Part shown: positions 6,434 through 16,054 of the stretch, in pieces
Layout: each line of letters begins with the position of its first letter
Numbering within the stretch: position 1 is the stretch's first letter
DNA from: a virus
Strand: one strand, 5' to 3'
IMG/VR virus record: IMGVR_UViG_3300010885_042160
Coordinates: 1 to 52,893 of that record
Length of the DNA stretch: 52,893 nt
Position numbers and translations under genes: made by a program
Notes under the pieces: generated by a model
The model's input: the letters and a program-made list of their open reading frames with translations, nothing else
Database searches by the model: none
What the model was told of the DNA's origin: nothing

Positions 6434-8323
6434 ATGTTAACTAACATTTTCGAGTCGCGTAACAAAACTTTCCTAAACCTAGTAAAACTGGGTGATTATC
6501 TCGGTAGATCACTGAGAGAGAGCGTAGAACTATTCTCAGTTGATGGGGATACGGTAATTTATCTCACGGAGTCAAAATACGTTATCCGTGGAAATTATAA
6601 GTCTGCCCCACTATCCTTAACTGAAATTGAAGTAGATTACGCTTCAATATTTGAGGATAAGAATATTTATAACAAGTTAGTTGATAAGAAGATATCAAGC
6701 TTATTGGCAGATTTGTTGGAGAATGATTTATCAGATGCCAAGAGCAGCTTCGATGGCGTCCTGGGTTTGTGGGAAAGCAAGCTACAGTTTGAGAAGGTTA
6801 ATAGAAGATTAACTGACAAGGCTCAGAGGTTTGATGAGTCATTCGACATACTCTCAACTCCTCAATTTGGTAGACTAGAGGAAATGAAGGGTGAATTAGT
6901 TAAAGCCCTGAAGGAAAACAAAAACCTTGCCTTGTCTCCAGAGATTAGAAGCACGGTAAGACTAGCTTCGGTAATTTCAAAGTCATTTGATCTACCAAGA
7001 ATTACAATCGAGCAATTAGCAGAGGATAGACAATATTCAATCCCTTCAACGCTAAACAGCACCCTCTACGATCATCTCTGCAAGCAAGAGATTATTGCTA
7101 AGGAACTGTTAGAGAGCAAGCAGAGCCTCGATACAATTTGGATTACAAACGAAAAGATTCAGAAGTTACCATCATACATCTATGAGTCTGATGATAATGT
7201 AATGCAGTTAGTAGCTGAGATAGTAAGCGAAGTTCCATACTTTGCCATGGCTACTAAGAAGCAAATCTCCTCACTGGTTGAGGGTAACCTGGATCTACTG
7301 GTAGACGATAGCAGAATACCAGATAAGGATATTAAAGGTTTTGTAGCTAAGATCTTCGAATTTAAGAAGCCAGTGAAGAATCACTTAACAAATCTTCTAA
7401 ATGAGAAGTATGGAATAAATGTCCAGACTCTTACTGCAACTCCTACGTTCGATTCATTAATCAAGACTCAATCTTTCATCTTTGAATGTCTAAGTCAGAT
7501 CGCTCCAAAGAACTCTAATATGAACAGAGTGCTTGTTGAGTTTGCTGAGATGCTCAAGGATAAGAATGGTATTGAATCAATCGACGTTTCTGATTTCTTA
7601 AATGAAGTTTTTGAGCTTTGCGAATACGATTCAAGCTTGAATGAGACTTCATTACTAAACTATCTTAACTTTGACAGAGTAGCCGATGACCTTGGCAAGA
7701 TCGGACAAGTATTAAAGATGATTCAGGCAGGCGTCGGTGGTGGTGATGCCGCTGGTGCCCTAGGTGCCGCTGCTCAATCCATGGGCCAAGAAGTCCCAGA
7801 GGGTGAGGGCGAGTATGAGTCAGATGGCGGCGAGCTTGCAGGCATGGGTGATGAAGATGGCGAAATGCAAGGCGGAGATGATGATATGGAGCCTGCCATG
7901 GACGCGGAAGATGCTGCTGCTGAAGTAAGTGCCGAAGAAGATATGGAAGGCGAAGAGGGCGACATGGAAATGGGCGAGGAAGGCGAAGAAATGGGAGATG
8001 AGATGGGCGAGGAAGGAGATGAGGAAGGTGAAGTAGAGTTCTCAGATAAGGATGATTTGATTGACAATCTAAAGGAACTTGAAGACCTAATTTCAACTTT
8101 GAAGTCTGATCTCGACATGGGAGATGACGGTGATATGGAAGGCATGGAAGGAGAAGAGGGAGAAGGTGAGGAAGGCGAAGAAGAAATGCCTGACATTGAC
8201 ACCGGGGAAGGTGAAGATGAAGTTCACATTGACGTAGATTCACACAATGATGGAGAAGAAGAGGAAGAAGATTCTGAGGAGGAAATGCCAAAGAAGAAGT
8301 CTAAGAAGCCAGAGATGGAGTGA
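6434..8323 (+). CDS. Large virion or prohead protein with a very acidic C-terminal tail (629 aa)
   Basis: Not confidently recognised. Residues 1-430 are a helical, soluble domain (MLTNIFESRNKTFLNLVKLG...), followed by a Gly/Ala linker (GVGGGDAAGALGAAAQSMGQ) and an extremely Glu/Asp/Gly/Met-rich tail at about 455-602, ending in a short basic patch (MPKKKSKKPEME). It directly follows the portal with AAGG eight bases before the ATG. In T4 the genes after portal encode acidic prohead-core proteins (gp67, gp68), so a core/scaffold or internal-head role is plausible, but the N-terminal domain is much larger than those. Alternatively a head-completion or ejected protein. Confidence 0.65.
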   Translation: MLTNIFESRNKTFLNLVKLGDYLGRSLRESVELFSVDGDTVIYLTESKYVIRGNYKSAPLSLTEIEVDYASIFEDKNIYNKLVDKKISSLLADLLENDLSDAKSSFDGVLGLWESKLQFEKVNRRLTDKAQRFDESFDILSTPQFGRLEEMKGELVKALKENKNLALSPEIRSTVRLASVISKSFDLPRITIEQLAEDRQYSIPSTLNSTLYDHLCKQEIIAKELLESKQSLDTIWITNEKIQKLPSYIYESDDNVMQLVAEIVSEVPYFAMATKKQISSLVEGNLDLLVDDSRIPDKDIKGFVAKIFEFKKPVKNHLTNLLNEKYGINVQTLTATPTFDSLIKTQSFIFECLSQIAPKNSNMNRVLVEFAEMLKDKNGIESIDVSDFLNEVFELCEYDSSLNETSLLNYLNFDRVADDLGKIGQVLKMIQAGVGGGDAAGALGAAAQSMGQEVPEGEGEYESDGGELAGMGDEDGEMQGGDDDMEPAMDAEDAAAEVSAEEDMEGEEGDMEMGEEGEEMGDEMGEEGDEEGEVEFSDKDDLIDNLKELEDLISTLKSDLDMGDDGDMEGMEGEEGEGEEGEEEMPDIDTGEGEDEVHIDVDSHNDGEEEEEDSEEEMPKKKSKKPEME

Positions 8324-8329
8324 TAAATT

Positions 8330-10312
8330 ATGACAACAGGACCTCGCCCAACCCCGCACCCAATAATTCTACATATAGACGATAACGGAAACCCTGTAAG
8401 GTTGGCCGAGGCTAGTGCAATTTATGTAGCCTCTGCTGTTATCGGAACATTAAGTGCAATTAACTATCAAGGGTTAGGGATCAACGGAGGGGCAGATGGC
8501 AACGAGGGGTCAGTTCAATTTAAATCCAATAATGGGTTTCGTGGCGAGGAAGGATTTACTTATAATAATGATACATTTACATTAAATGTTATTAATGTAA
8601 ATATTACAAATACTTTAAGTTCAATTAACTTTAGATCATCTGTGGTATCGTCCACAAATTCTAGCGCAGTAAATTTATATGCAACGACGATATCTGCCAC
8701 GACTGTATGTGCAACAAATTATAATGCAGCTTTAGAAGCTTTAAGTTTTCAAAATTTAGATAACAGATATTTAAACGCATCTGGGGATTCTGTAACTGGG
8801 AGCTTCTACTTACAAAATGTAAGTGCAGTTAATTTATCTGCCACAAATTATTTAAACATCCCCTCTACTTCCGCAATTTGGAATGCAAGCGCAATTAGAG
8901 GAATTCCAGTCACATCAACTCCTCCTTCCCTAGGGGAGTCTTTAGTATTTAAAGATGGATATTGGCAACCTTCAGCAGTAGGCGGCGGAGTAGGGGGCAC
9001 CCCAGGGGATCCAGCACTAAGTATACAATTTAAAAATGGATCATTCTTTAGCGGTGTAGAGTCAATAAAATACAATAGTTCTATAAATGGAATTCAATCA
9101 GTTACAATAAGTTCAACAAATTTAAGCTCTACAAATTTAAGCTCAACAACTTTACGCTCAGTTGGTGTGTGTGCAACGAATATTTCTGCAACTACTTATC
9201 AAAACTTACAAGAAGACACGCCTAAGTGGAATGCTAGTAAAATTTATGGAACTCCTTTTGATAAAAATGTCCTGTTACTGGACGATTTTATAACTTACAA
9301 TGGAGCAACAGCTTGGAAAAACACAACAAAAGCTGATGTAGCTAACCTCTTATATCCGCTTATACAGCCACAAATTCCTTCAGGATTAGCAACGTGGAAT
9401 GCAAGCGCAATTAGAGGAATAACTGTAACCGCAACTGCACCTTCTCTTAATAACGTATTAGTTTACAATGGATCAGTTTGGACTCCATCAAGTGCAATCT
9501 CGTTAGCAACAGTTTCGTCCACAAGATATCTAGGATTACCCTCTGGTGAGGCTACCTGGAATGCCAGTGCTATTAGAGGTGCTAATGTTTTAGCAGTTGA
9601 TGCGGGACTAACGACTGCAAATCCAATTGGCACACTTATCTACAATAAAACTAATAACGAATATTTAACTATTCCATTTAGCAGCACTATATTAAATGGA
9701 AGCAGAGATTTACTTGTCACACCTTACCAAGGACAGATAGTAGCATCTTATCTTGGGTCTGCCAGCGATTACTTCCAAATAAATCCAGTTTGGAAAACCT
9801 TCAATGATATTCCATCAAATAAAGATGTTTTAGTATTTAGTAGCAGCTTGTATGGCCTCCCAGGAGGAGGTTGGACTTGGGAGCAACCATCAGCTTTAGT
9901 TCCGCAAGTAACTCCTTTTGGCTCAACAGGTCAAATTCAATTTAAAGGTCCAAATGGACAATTTAGCTCTATTCCTGGCATACTATACGGAACAGATAAT
10001 AATTATTTAGGTGCTCCCAATATCTACATTCCAGATGGTGGAACAATTGACACCCCATTTATCTACTCCAGAGGTGGTGGATATGTAGGAGCAGCTATGT
10101 CTATGGTTTACGTATCTGCTGCAACTTATAATATCTTTGGAAAAGACACCAGTTCCGCAGGATCACCAACTCCAACCTCTAATAACCAGACAATAACTTA
10201 TGATTCAACAGGGCAAAAATGGAAGCCAGGATATGCAGTTTATCAAGCTACAGGAATTCCAAATAATAGTCAGGGTGTGAACGGTGACATATATTTTAGA
10301 TACATACCGTAG
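8330..10312 (+). CDS. Tail fibre / adhesin with repeated modules (660 aa)
   Basis: A Ser/Thr/Asn/Ala-rich fibrous protein. The N-terminus (DDNGNPVRLAEASAIY...LSAINYQGL) matches that of the gene at 13286 (NGVPIGLAETSSL...ISAIDYLGL), so it is probably the attachment domain. The body holds repeated SATN-type short strands and at least three copies of a WNASAIRG module (around residues 184, 358 and 410), and a C-terminal region with IVASYLGSASDYF and NKDVLVF shared with the 13286 protein. A stretch of 15-base tandem repeats lies at 9110-9154. Such strings of strand repeats form trimeric beta-structured fibres. Probable role: host binding. Six bases separate it from the preceding gene. Confidence 0.72.
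   Translation: MTTGPRPTPHPIILHIDDNGNPVRLAEASAIYVASAVIGTLSAINYQGLGINGGADGNEGSVQFKSNNGFRGEEGFTYNNDTFTLNVINVNITNTLSSINFRSSVVSSTNSSAVNLYATTISATTVCATNYNAALEALSFQNLDNRYLNASGDSVTGSFYLQNVSAVNLSATNYLNIPSTSAIWNASAIRGIPVTSTPPSLGESLVFKDGYWQPSAVGGGVGGTPGDPALSIQFKNGSFFSGVESIKYNSSINGIQSVTISSTNLSSTNLSSTTLRSVGVCATNISATTYQNLQEDTPKWNASKIYGTPFDKNVLLLDDFITYNGATAWKNTTKADVANLLYPLIQPQIPSGLATWNASAIRGITVTATAPSLNNVLVYNGSVWTPSSAISLATVSSTRYLGLPSGEATWNASAIRGANVLAVDAGLTTANPIGTLIYNKTNNEYLTIPFSSTILNGSRDLLVTPYQGQIVASYLGSASDYFQINPVWKTFNDIPSNKDVLVFSSSLYGLPGGGWTWEQPSALVPQVTPFGSTGQIQFKGPNGQFSSIPGILYGTDNNYLGAPNIYIPDGGTIDTPFIYSRGGGYVGAAMSMVYVSAATYNIFGKDTSSAGSPTPTSNNQTITYDSTGQKWKPGYAVYQATGIPNNSQGVNGDIYFRYIP
9110..9154 (+). repeat. 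Three tandem 15-base units inside the fibre gene
   Basis: Units at 9110-9124, 9125-9139 and 9140-9154 read AGTTCAACAAATTTA, AGCTCTACAAATTTA and AGCTCAACAACTTTA. Each encodes a five-residue unit such as SSTNL. In-frame units of this kind can expand or contract by slippage or recombination without breaking the reading frame. Confidence 0.7.
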
Positions 10313-10320
10313 TTTAGAAA

Positions 10321-13263
10321 ATGATTCAAATTTATCCTAATCCTTTCATCCAGAATCCTTTATTTCTTGGCACTGTTCCAATAAGAAATTCTCCAATATC
10401 TACTTACTCTCATGTAAGCTCTACTGCGTTTGAAGTTAGTGTTTACAATGATAATGCATCTCAATACAGTGCGGCATTTGTATACAAAGCTGGTGATCCT
10501 GATTCGTGGGCACCTTTCGAAAGTGCATGGACTGTTTATGGTAATGGAGTCACAGGAGTTCCTGAATATACATACAGCCTCTGGAGAGATAGAACTGAGG
10601 CTCAATTCAATTATTTAAATTACGGAACAGATAGCACAAGCAAAATAAGAGTAGGGTATAAAAAAGGAAATATAACTTCAGTTGATATTGGACCTTATAG
10701 AAAGAATTTTAATGCTAAATGGTCAACTATAAATTCAAGTGCGATAGAAATATTAGGAATTGATACATACGATAAATTAATTATTCACATAAATAATGAT
10801 TTATCAACCCCATTATATGTTTTTGCAAATCCAATAGATATCCCACCCCCAGTTCAAACCCTAGGAAATTTAACATCATGTTTCTATGTATCAGCAGGAA
10901 TATGGGAACTTAGTGCAATAACTACAGCATTAGGTGCTGGGTATTCTGACGGACCAGAATTCTCCTGGAGACTAAATATTCCATTTAGTAATTATATTGT
11001 ATACTTAGCACCTGGAGCGTATGTAGATGGGACATTCAGCGTAAGAGGTAAACACAATATAACTTTCTCAGGGCCAGGGGTCATAGACGCGGGTATACCT
11101 TATTATAATAGGTGGTGGTCAACAGTAGGGTTTGAATCATCATTTAATGATGTTGACAAATTACAAAGAAGTCCAATATATTCATTCAGTAGTTTTAGCG
11201 AGCCTAATACTTATGTAGATCCATCTGCAATAAAATTAATTGGTCCAACAATAGTAAATTCTATTATTTACGCTGGAACTTGCAATTTTAAATTAGTAGA
11301 CAATACAAAATTAATATGCCAATGGCCCAATACTGATGGATTCCATATAAAAGATAATTGGAGCCCCGATGCAAATAAGTATGCAAGTATGACAAGATCA
11401 TTTTTGCAAACAGCGGACGATACAACTTATGTTGGTGGAAATCAAGGAGGGGGTGACTGCTTACTAAGTGGATGTTACTTTGTGACATTAGCTGGGTGCT
11501 GCTTCAGAACTTTCTTTGGTGATTATAATTATAATAGTTATCGTAATCAGTATGATCATTGGTTCTCCGCAATTGATATGGATTGCAGAATTTATTCAGC
11601 ACCCTCCTACAACTATATTAGTGTTCCTTTACAAGGAAGTTTTACAAACGCTGTGTTTGGAATTTCTCCTACCGATAGAAAAAGATTTTGGAAAGCATAT
11701 TATAATGACTTCAGTTCAATAGCCGTAACAAATCATATATTTTCTGGAATTAGAGTAGAAAATCTTATTGACTTGCCAGTATTTGATGTTGGCCCAAGGC
11801 CATACCCTTACTATGATTACAGCCCTATTTTTGGTGAGTTATCAGGAATAATATTTAAAGATATTACAGTTAGTTCTCACCCAAATAGTAAATTTAATTA
11901 TATTAGAGATAATAAAGTATTTGGAAAAGATGGAAGAGAACGGCAATACAGGGCGCATGATGTATCTTTTATTAATGTAACTATAAATAATCAAACCATT
12001 ACTAATGTAAATAAGGATGATTATTTTGTGTGGTATAACAAACCAATTCCTAGGGACTATGCACCCACAGTTCCTGCGTATGCGGGAAGTTCTATTGCTG
12101 ATGTTTATGTAATAATCGGAGATTCAATCGCAGCAGGATATGACTCTAAATTTGCAGATAGGGTAAATACTAATTACTCTACAATGCCCACAGAGCTAAC
12201 TGGGTGTTATATTTTTGCTCCATCTTCAAATACTTTTGAAATAATAAAACCTGGAGTAAATGTTCACGCTGGAAACTACTATGGAGGTTATTACGTAACC
12301 GGAGTCGCATCATTAGAGAGCACTCTTGCCTGGAAGATGCGACAAAATTCAGGACAAAGAGACGTATACATTATAAAATATGCAGATGGTGGAACTATGC
12401 CAGTCTCAGGGACATCAGCCACATATGACTCCCAGAGTGAACCTCCACAAGTTTCAAACTTTAATCGACTTGATTGGAGCGTTAGCAGTTCAGATGAAAT
12501 GTTCGCTAGGTTTAATACTTTTGCAACTAGTGCTATATTGAATTTAAGTTCTGCTTATAAACATGTTGATTTGAAAGCAGTAATAATTTTCTTGGGAACT
12601 AATGTTCCAATTCAAACTGCTGAGAGATTATATAACCGAAATAGCGTAACTGCAACTCTTGGGGTTACATCCGTAAATCCTTACAAAGATTTAAATTTAA
12701 TTAATTCTTTAATTGATACGGGGGTAAGCTCTTTAATCTCTGGGGTAGGTGGAATACTTGGCACCAATAGGCTAGACGTTGATCTAAACTATACAAATTA
12801 TATTTGGGCTTTACCTTTATACGAAGATGAAGGGTTCTATGTTGAGTTGTTAAATGATTATTTAAAGAAATTTAACAACAAAGTAAGATCATTCTCCAGT
12901 ATAGAAGAAAGGTTATATACCACAAGTGCATTATCATCTACATTAGTCCCGCTAAGGATCACTCCTTATTTGCCTCCAACAGGAGTTGATATTTATCTTG
13001 TAGATGGAGTTCACTATAACTTCTCAGGATACGCTAAGATAACTGATGAGATTTACCAAATATTGCAACAACAAACTAGCAGCACCACAGATCCAGATTT
13101 AAATCCAGATGTAAATATAACATTTAGAGTTTCTGAGACTGCGACCACGCCTTACATAAAAGTAAATGATACCTGGAAACAAGCTGACCCCTATGTTAAA
13201 GTTAATGGGCAATGGAAGTTTGCTGATCCAGGGGTTAAGATTAGCGGGGATTGGAAGCAGTAG
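10321..13263 (+). CDS. Bifunctional tailspike: GH28/GH49-like beta-helix plus SGNH esterase (980 aa)
   Basis: Two enzyme-like parts can be seen. Residues about 1-180 form a beta-rich leading domain ending VFANPID, and 190-560 a right-handed beta-helix with VYLAPGAYVDGTF and ITFSGPGVIDAG, as in dextranases/isopullulanases (GH49) and polygalacturonases (GH28). Candidate catalytic acids are D339 (NTDG) and D366-D367 (TADDTTYV). Residues about 590-910 are an SGNH hydrolase: IIGDSIAAG with nucleophile S602, FLGTN (G759, N761), and DGVH with D895 and H898. The C-terminus carries three short repeats of the type YVKVNGQWK, common in phage virion proteins. It lies between two related fibre genes. Inferred job: cutting and deacylating a host surface polysaccharide. 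The true substrate is not readable. Confidence 0.75.
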   Translation: MIQIYPNPFIQNPLFLGTVPIRNSPISTYSHVSSTAFEVSVYNDNASQYSAAFVYKAGDPDSWAPFESAWTVYGNGVTGVPEYTYSLWRDRTEAQFNYLNYGTDSTSKIRVGYKKGNITSVDIGPYRKNFNAKWSTINSSAIEILGIDTYDKLIIHINNDLSTPLYVFANPIDIPPPVQTLGNLTSCFYVSAGIWELSAITTALGAGYSDGPEFSWRLNIPFSNYIVYLAPGAYVDGTFSVRGKHNITFSGPGVIDAGIPYYNRWWSTVGFESSFNDVDKLQRSPIYSFSSFSEPNTYVDPSAIKLIGPTIVNSIIYAGTCNFKLVDNTKLICQWPNTDGFHIKDNWSPDANKYASMTRSFLQTADDTTYVGGNQGGGDCLLSGCYFVTLAGCCFRTFFGDYNYNSYRNQYDHWFSAIDMDCRIYSAPSYNYISVPLQGSFTNAVFGISPTDRKRFWKAYYNDFSSIAVTNHIFSGIRVENLIDLPVFDVGPRPYPYYDYSPIFGELSGIIFKDITVSSHPNSKFNYIRDNKVFGKDGRERQYRAHDVSFINVTINNQTITNVNKDDYFVWYNKPIPRDYAPTVPAYAGSSIADVYVIIGDSIAAGYDSKFADRVNTNYSTMPTELTGCYIFAPSSNTFEIIKPGVNVHAGNYYGGYYVTGVASLESTLAWKMRQNSGQRDVYIIKYADGGTMPVSGTSATYDSQSEPPQVSNFNRLDWSVSSSDEMFARFNTFATSAILNLSSAYKHVDLKAVIIFLGTNVPIQTAERLYNRNSVTATLGVTSVNPYKDLNLINSLIDTGVSSLISGVGGILGTNRLDVDLNYTNYIWALPLYEDEGFYVELLNDYLKKFNNKVRSFSSIEERLYTTSALSSTLVPLRITPYLPPTGVDIYLVDGVHYNFSGYAKITDEIYQILQQQTSSTTDPDLNPDVNITFRVSETATTPYIKVNDTWKQADPYVKVNGQWKFADPGVKISGDWKQ

Positions 13264-13285
13264 CCACTATATACTTTAGAATATT

Positions 13286-16045
13286 ATGGTTGATTTTGGA
13301 CAATATCCATTGGTTTATCAGTTACAAAACGGAGTCCCAATAGGGCTCGCGGAGACTAGTTCATTATCAGCAGTTAATTTAGTTGTAAGCAGTATAAGTG
13401 CAATTGATTATTTAGGTTTAACATCTACTTTTCAATTTACTGGAGTTGTTAGCGTAGGGGATGCTACTTCCATCGGAAATTCTTTAGTAGATAACACTAA
13501 TTATAATAATCCCAAAATAAGGCCGATAGCAGTAACCTTAAACGATTTTATGTCGGTGACAACCCCCGACAACTCTATAACTATTGGTTATGGATCTACA
13601 CCTTTAGCAATAGCTAAAGGTGGAACTGCGGCAGATAATGTTACTCAGGCTCAAATTAATTTGAGCTTGGAACCTAATGTAGATGTTCAAGTATATAATG
13701 CAAATTTAACTCAATTATCTAATTTAACTCTTACAGCTAATAAAATTTTAGTTGGTGGGGCTGGAACTCTTACAGACATAACTGCACCAACAAATAATAC
13801 ATTTTTAAAATATTCAGGTGGATCATTTATTTGGACGGGAGTTGATCCAGGTGGATCAAATTCATTTCCAACCCCAGGTGGAAGAATTCCAGTAACTAAC
13901 AGCACTACTGTTCTTGATACCTTTTCCGACTTAACCTACACTAGTAATGTATTAAAATCCCCAGCGGTATGTGCGGCTGACGTTTGTGCTGCCACGTTTA
14001 ATGAAGGTGGAACTTTACTATCCACCAAATATCAAGGAAAAGATGATACTTTAACTACCATAGCATCTTTAAATCCAGGGGCTAATGAATTAATTTACTT
14101 TACAAATACTAATGCTGCTACTACAACTTCGCTGACTGAGCAAGGTAGAAATTTATTAGACGATACAACTTTTGCTGCAATGAGAACTACTTTGCAGCTT
14201 TCAGCCCTAGCTACAAAGTCTCAAGTTAATCTAGCATCAGTGGAGGTAACAAATACTCTTCCGATTACTAATGGTGGAACTGCAAAAATATCATTTAATC
14301 CTGATCAACTTATATTTAGTAATGATTTTTCTCAAGATTCAACATTAACATTTAACAAAACTACTAAGTTGTTAAATGCCTCAAGCTTTTCTGCTACAAA
14401 TGTAAGTGCAAATACTATTTACGAGGGTGGTCAGAGTTTAGTTAGTAAATATCAGCCTGTAGGTTCTTACCTTACTTCAATACCTTCAGAGTATTTAACA
14501 CAAGCTGAAGGTGATGTTCTTTACCAGCCGGGTGATGTGTTTTTAACAACGCTAGCTACCCAGGATACTGTAAATTTAGCCACTGCGCAAGTATGCGGAA
14601 CTCTACCGACTAACAGGGGTGGAACTAATAAAACTTCATTTAATGCTAATCGAATAATTTACGGTGAATTTGACCAGAATGCTAATTTGACGTTTGACGG
14701 AACTACAATATTCAAATCTCCCACTGTATGCGCTACTACAGTTTGTGGAGCAGATTTGTTTGAAAATGGTGTCAACATTACAACTAAGTATGAGACACAA
14801 ACAAACGCTACAAATACTTATTTAACTAAATCAACTTATAATATATTTACTGGAACTTTAGCACTGTCAGCGGGATTGAAAGATGTAGATTTAACGACTC
14901 CACCAACCAATAATCAAGTATTAAAATGGAATGACACTGCTAAAAGATGGAAAGCAGCAGATGATAGCACTGGAGTTGGTGGTGGAACTCCTGGTGGAAA
15001 TAGCACTAATGTTCAAATAAATTTTGAGGGCAATTTCTCGGGTAATGCTGGATTAACTTATAATTTAGATACTAGCACGCTTAGAGCACAGTTCTATTCA
15101 AACCTTCCCTCGGGCGACCCAATATGGAATGCTAGACAGTTATCAGGCATCCCTTTAGTATCTGGAATATTAAACCCGACACCTCAGGATGGGGACGTTC
15201 TAACGTATCTAGTCTCTCCAGGCGTCCCAACAACTGGATGGTATTACGCTCAACCTGGAGGCTCCACGGCTGGGGGAAATGATACCCAAATACAATTTAA
15301 TAATGGTGGAGCTTTCTCAGGATCGCCAGCGTTAGTTTGGCAAAATTCCACAAGCTCATTAATATCAAAGCAATTAAGTGCAACCACAGTATCCGCAGGC
15401 ACCATTCACGTAGGCGGGTCTGATGGGTATATCAGAAACAATAATGGTAGCATTGGCATAAGCTCTATTGGAGGTTCCGTTTCAATCAGTGGAACCAATT
15501 CAGTATCTTTACAAGGAATTGCTATAAATAACTCAGTATGGCCCGAAGCTGGAACTGGACCTGGAATTATATTTTATGATAATTCCAGTCAAAAACTTTT
15601 GAATGTAAGAACTAACAGCACTGCCGTAAATGGAACTAGGAATTTTACTGCAAATACTCAAGGATATATTGTAGCTTCATATCTAACGTCAGCGAGTGAT
15701 GATTATTTTGGGTTGAATCCTGTGTGGAATTACACGGTAATTACCCCAGGAAATGTTGTCGATTTACCTTCAAACAAAGATGTTTTAACTTATAATAACA
15801 ATATCTATAATTTGGGGGGGGCTGTAAAAGGTTGGACATGGGAGCAGCTAAGTTTAAGTGGTGGATATTTATCAGATGTAGCAACCACAACTCCTCAAGT
15901 AAATGATGTCCTCGTTCGCAATGGAACTAATTGGGCCCCATCATCTTCAATAAATTTAACTTCAGTTAGTGCTACTAACTATTATAATCTTGGACCTAGT
16001 ATAATAGGTTTAAGTAATGCAATAACAAATGGATTATTTTTCTAA
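13286..16045 (+). CDS. Tail fibre with GGT-type repeats (919 aa)
   Basis: A long fibre related to the gene at 8330: same N-terminal motif (NGVPIGLAE...SAIDYLGL) and same C-terminal modules (GTRNF/IVASYLTSASDDYF/PSNKDVLTY/GWTWEQ). The middle contains classic phage tail-fibre repeats: AKGGTAADNVTQAQINLSLE, then three LPxxxGGT-KxSF units (for example ITNGGTAKISF and TNRGGTNKTSF) each followed by a strand ending in SKYQ or TKYE. The collar-like repeats and the Asn/Thr/Ser content indicate a trimeric fibre. It lacks any visible enzyme domain. It probably forms a receptor-binding fibre alternative or additional to the 8330 product. Starts 22 bases after the tailspike gene. Confidence 0.75.
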   Translation: MVDFGQYPLVYQLQNGVPIGLAETSSLSAVNLVVSSISAIDYLGLTSTFQFTGVVSVGDATSIGNSLVDNTNYNNPKIRPIAVTLNDFMSVTTPDNSITIGYGSTPLAIAKGGTAADNVTQAQINLSLEPNVDVQVYNANLTQLSNLTLTANKILVGGAGTLTDITAPTNNTFLKYSGGSFIWTGVDPGGSNSFPTPGGRIPVTNSTTVLDTFSDLTYTSNVLKSPAVCAADVCAATFNEGGTLLSTKYQGKDDTLTTIASLNPGANELIYFTNTNAATTTSLTEQGRNLLDDTTFAAMRTTLQLSALATKSQVNLASVEVTNTLPITNGGTAKISFNPDQLIFSNDFSQDSTLTFNKTTKLLNASSFSATNVSANTIYEGGQSLVSKYQPVGSYLTSIPSEYLTQAEGDVLYQPGDVFLTTLATQDTVNLATAQVCGTLPTNRGGTNKTSFNANRIIYGEFDQNANLTFDGTTIFKSPTVCATTVCGADLFENGVNITTKYETQTNATNTYLTKSTYNIFTGTLALSAGLKDVDLTTPPTNNQVLKWNDTAKRWKAADDSTGVGGGTPGGNSTNVQINFEGNFSGNAGLTYNLDTSTLRAQFYSNLPSGDPIWNARQLSGIPLVSGILNPTPQDGDVLTYLVSPGVPTTGWYYAQPGGSTAGGNDTQIQFNNGGAFSGSPALVWQNSTSSLISKQLSATTVSAGTIHVGGSDGYIRNNNGSIGISSIGGSVSISGTNSVSLQGIAINNSVWPEAGTGPGIIFYDNSSQKLLNVRTNSTAVNGTRNFTANTQGYIVASYLTSASDDYFGLNPVWNYTVITPGNVVDLPSNKDVLTYNNNIYNLGGAVKGWTWEQLSLSGGYLSDVATTTPQVNDVLVRNGTNWAPSSSINLTSVSATNYYNLGPSIIGLSNAITNGLFF

Positions 16046-16054
16046 GGAATTATC

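Noticed and set aside
7665-8291. Long minus-strand open frames (208 and 142 aa) across the acidic tail
   Set aside because: They are mirror images of the GAA/GAT/GGC-rich coding strand, giving His/Leu/Pro or Ser/Pro low-complexity peptides.
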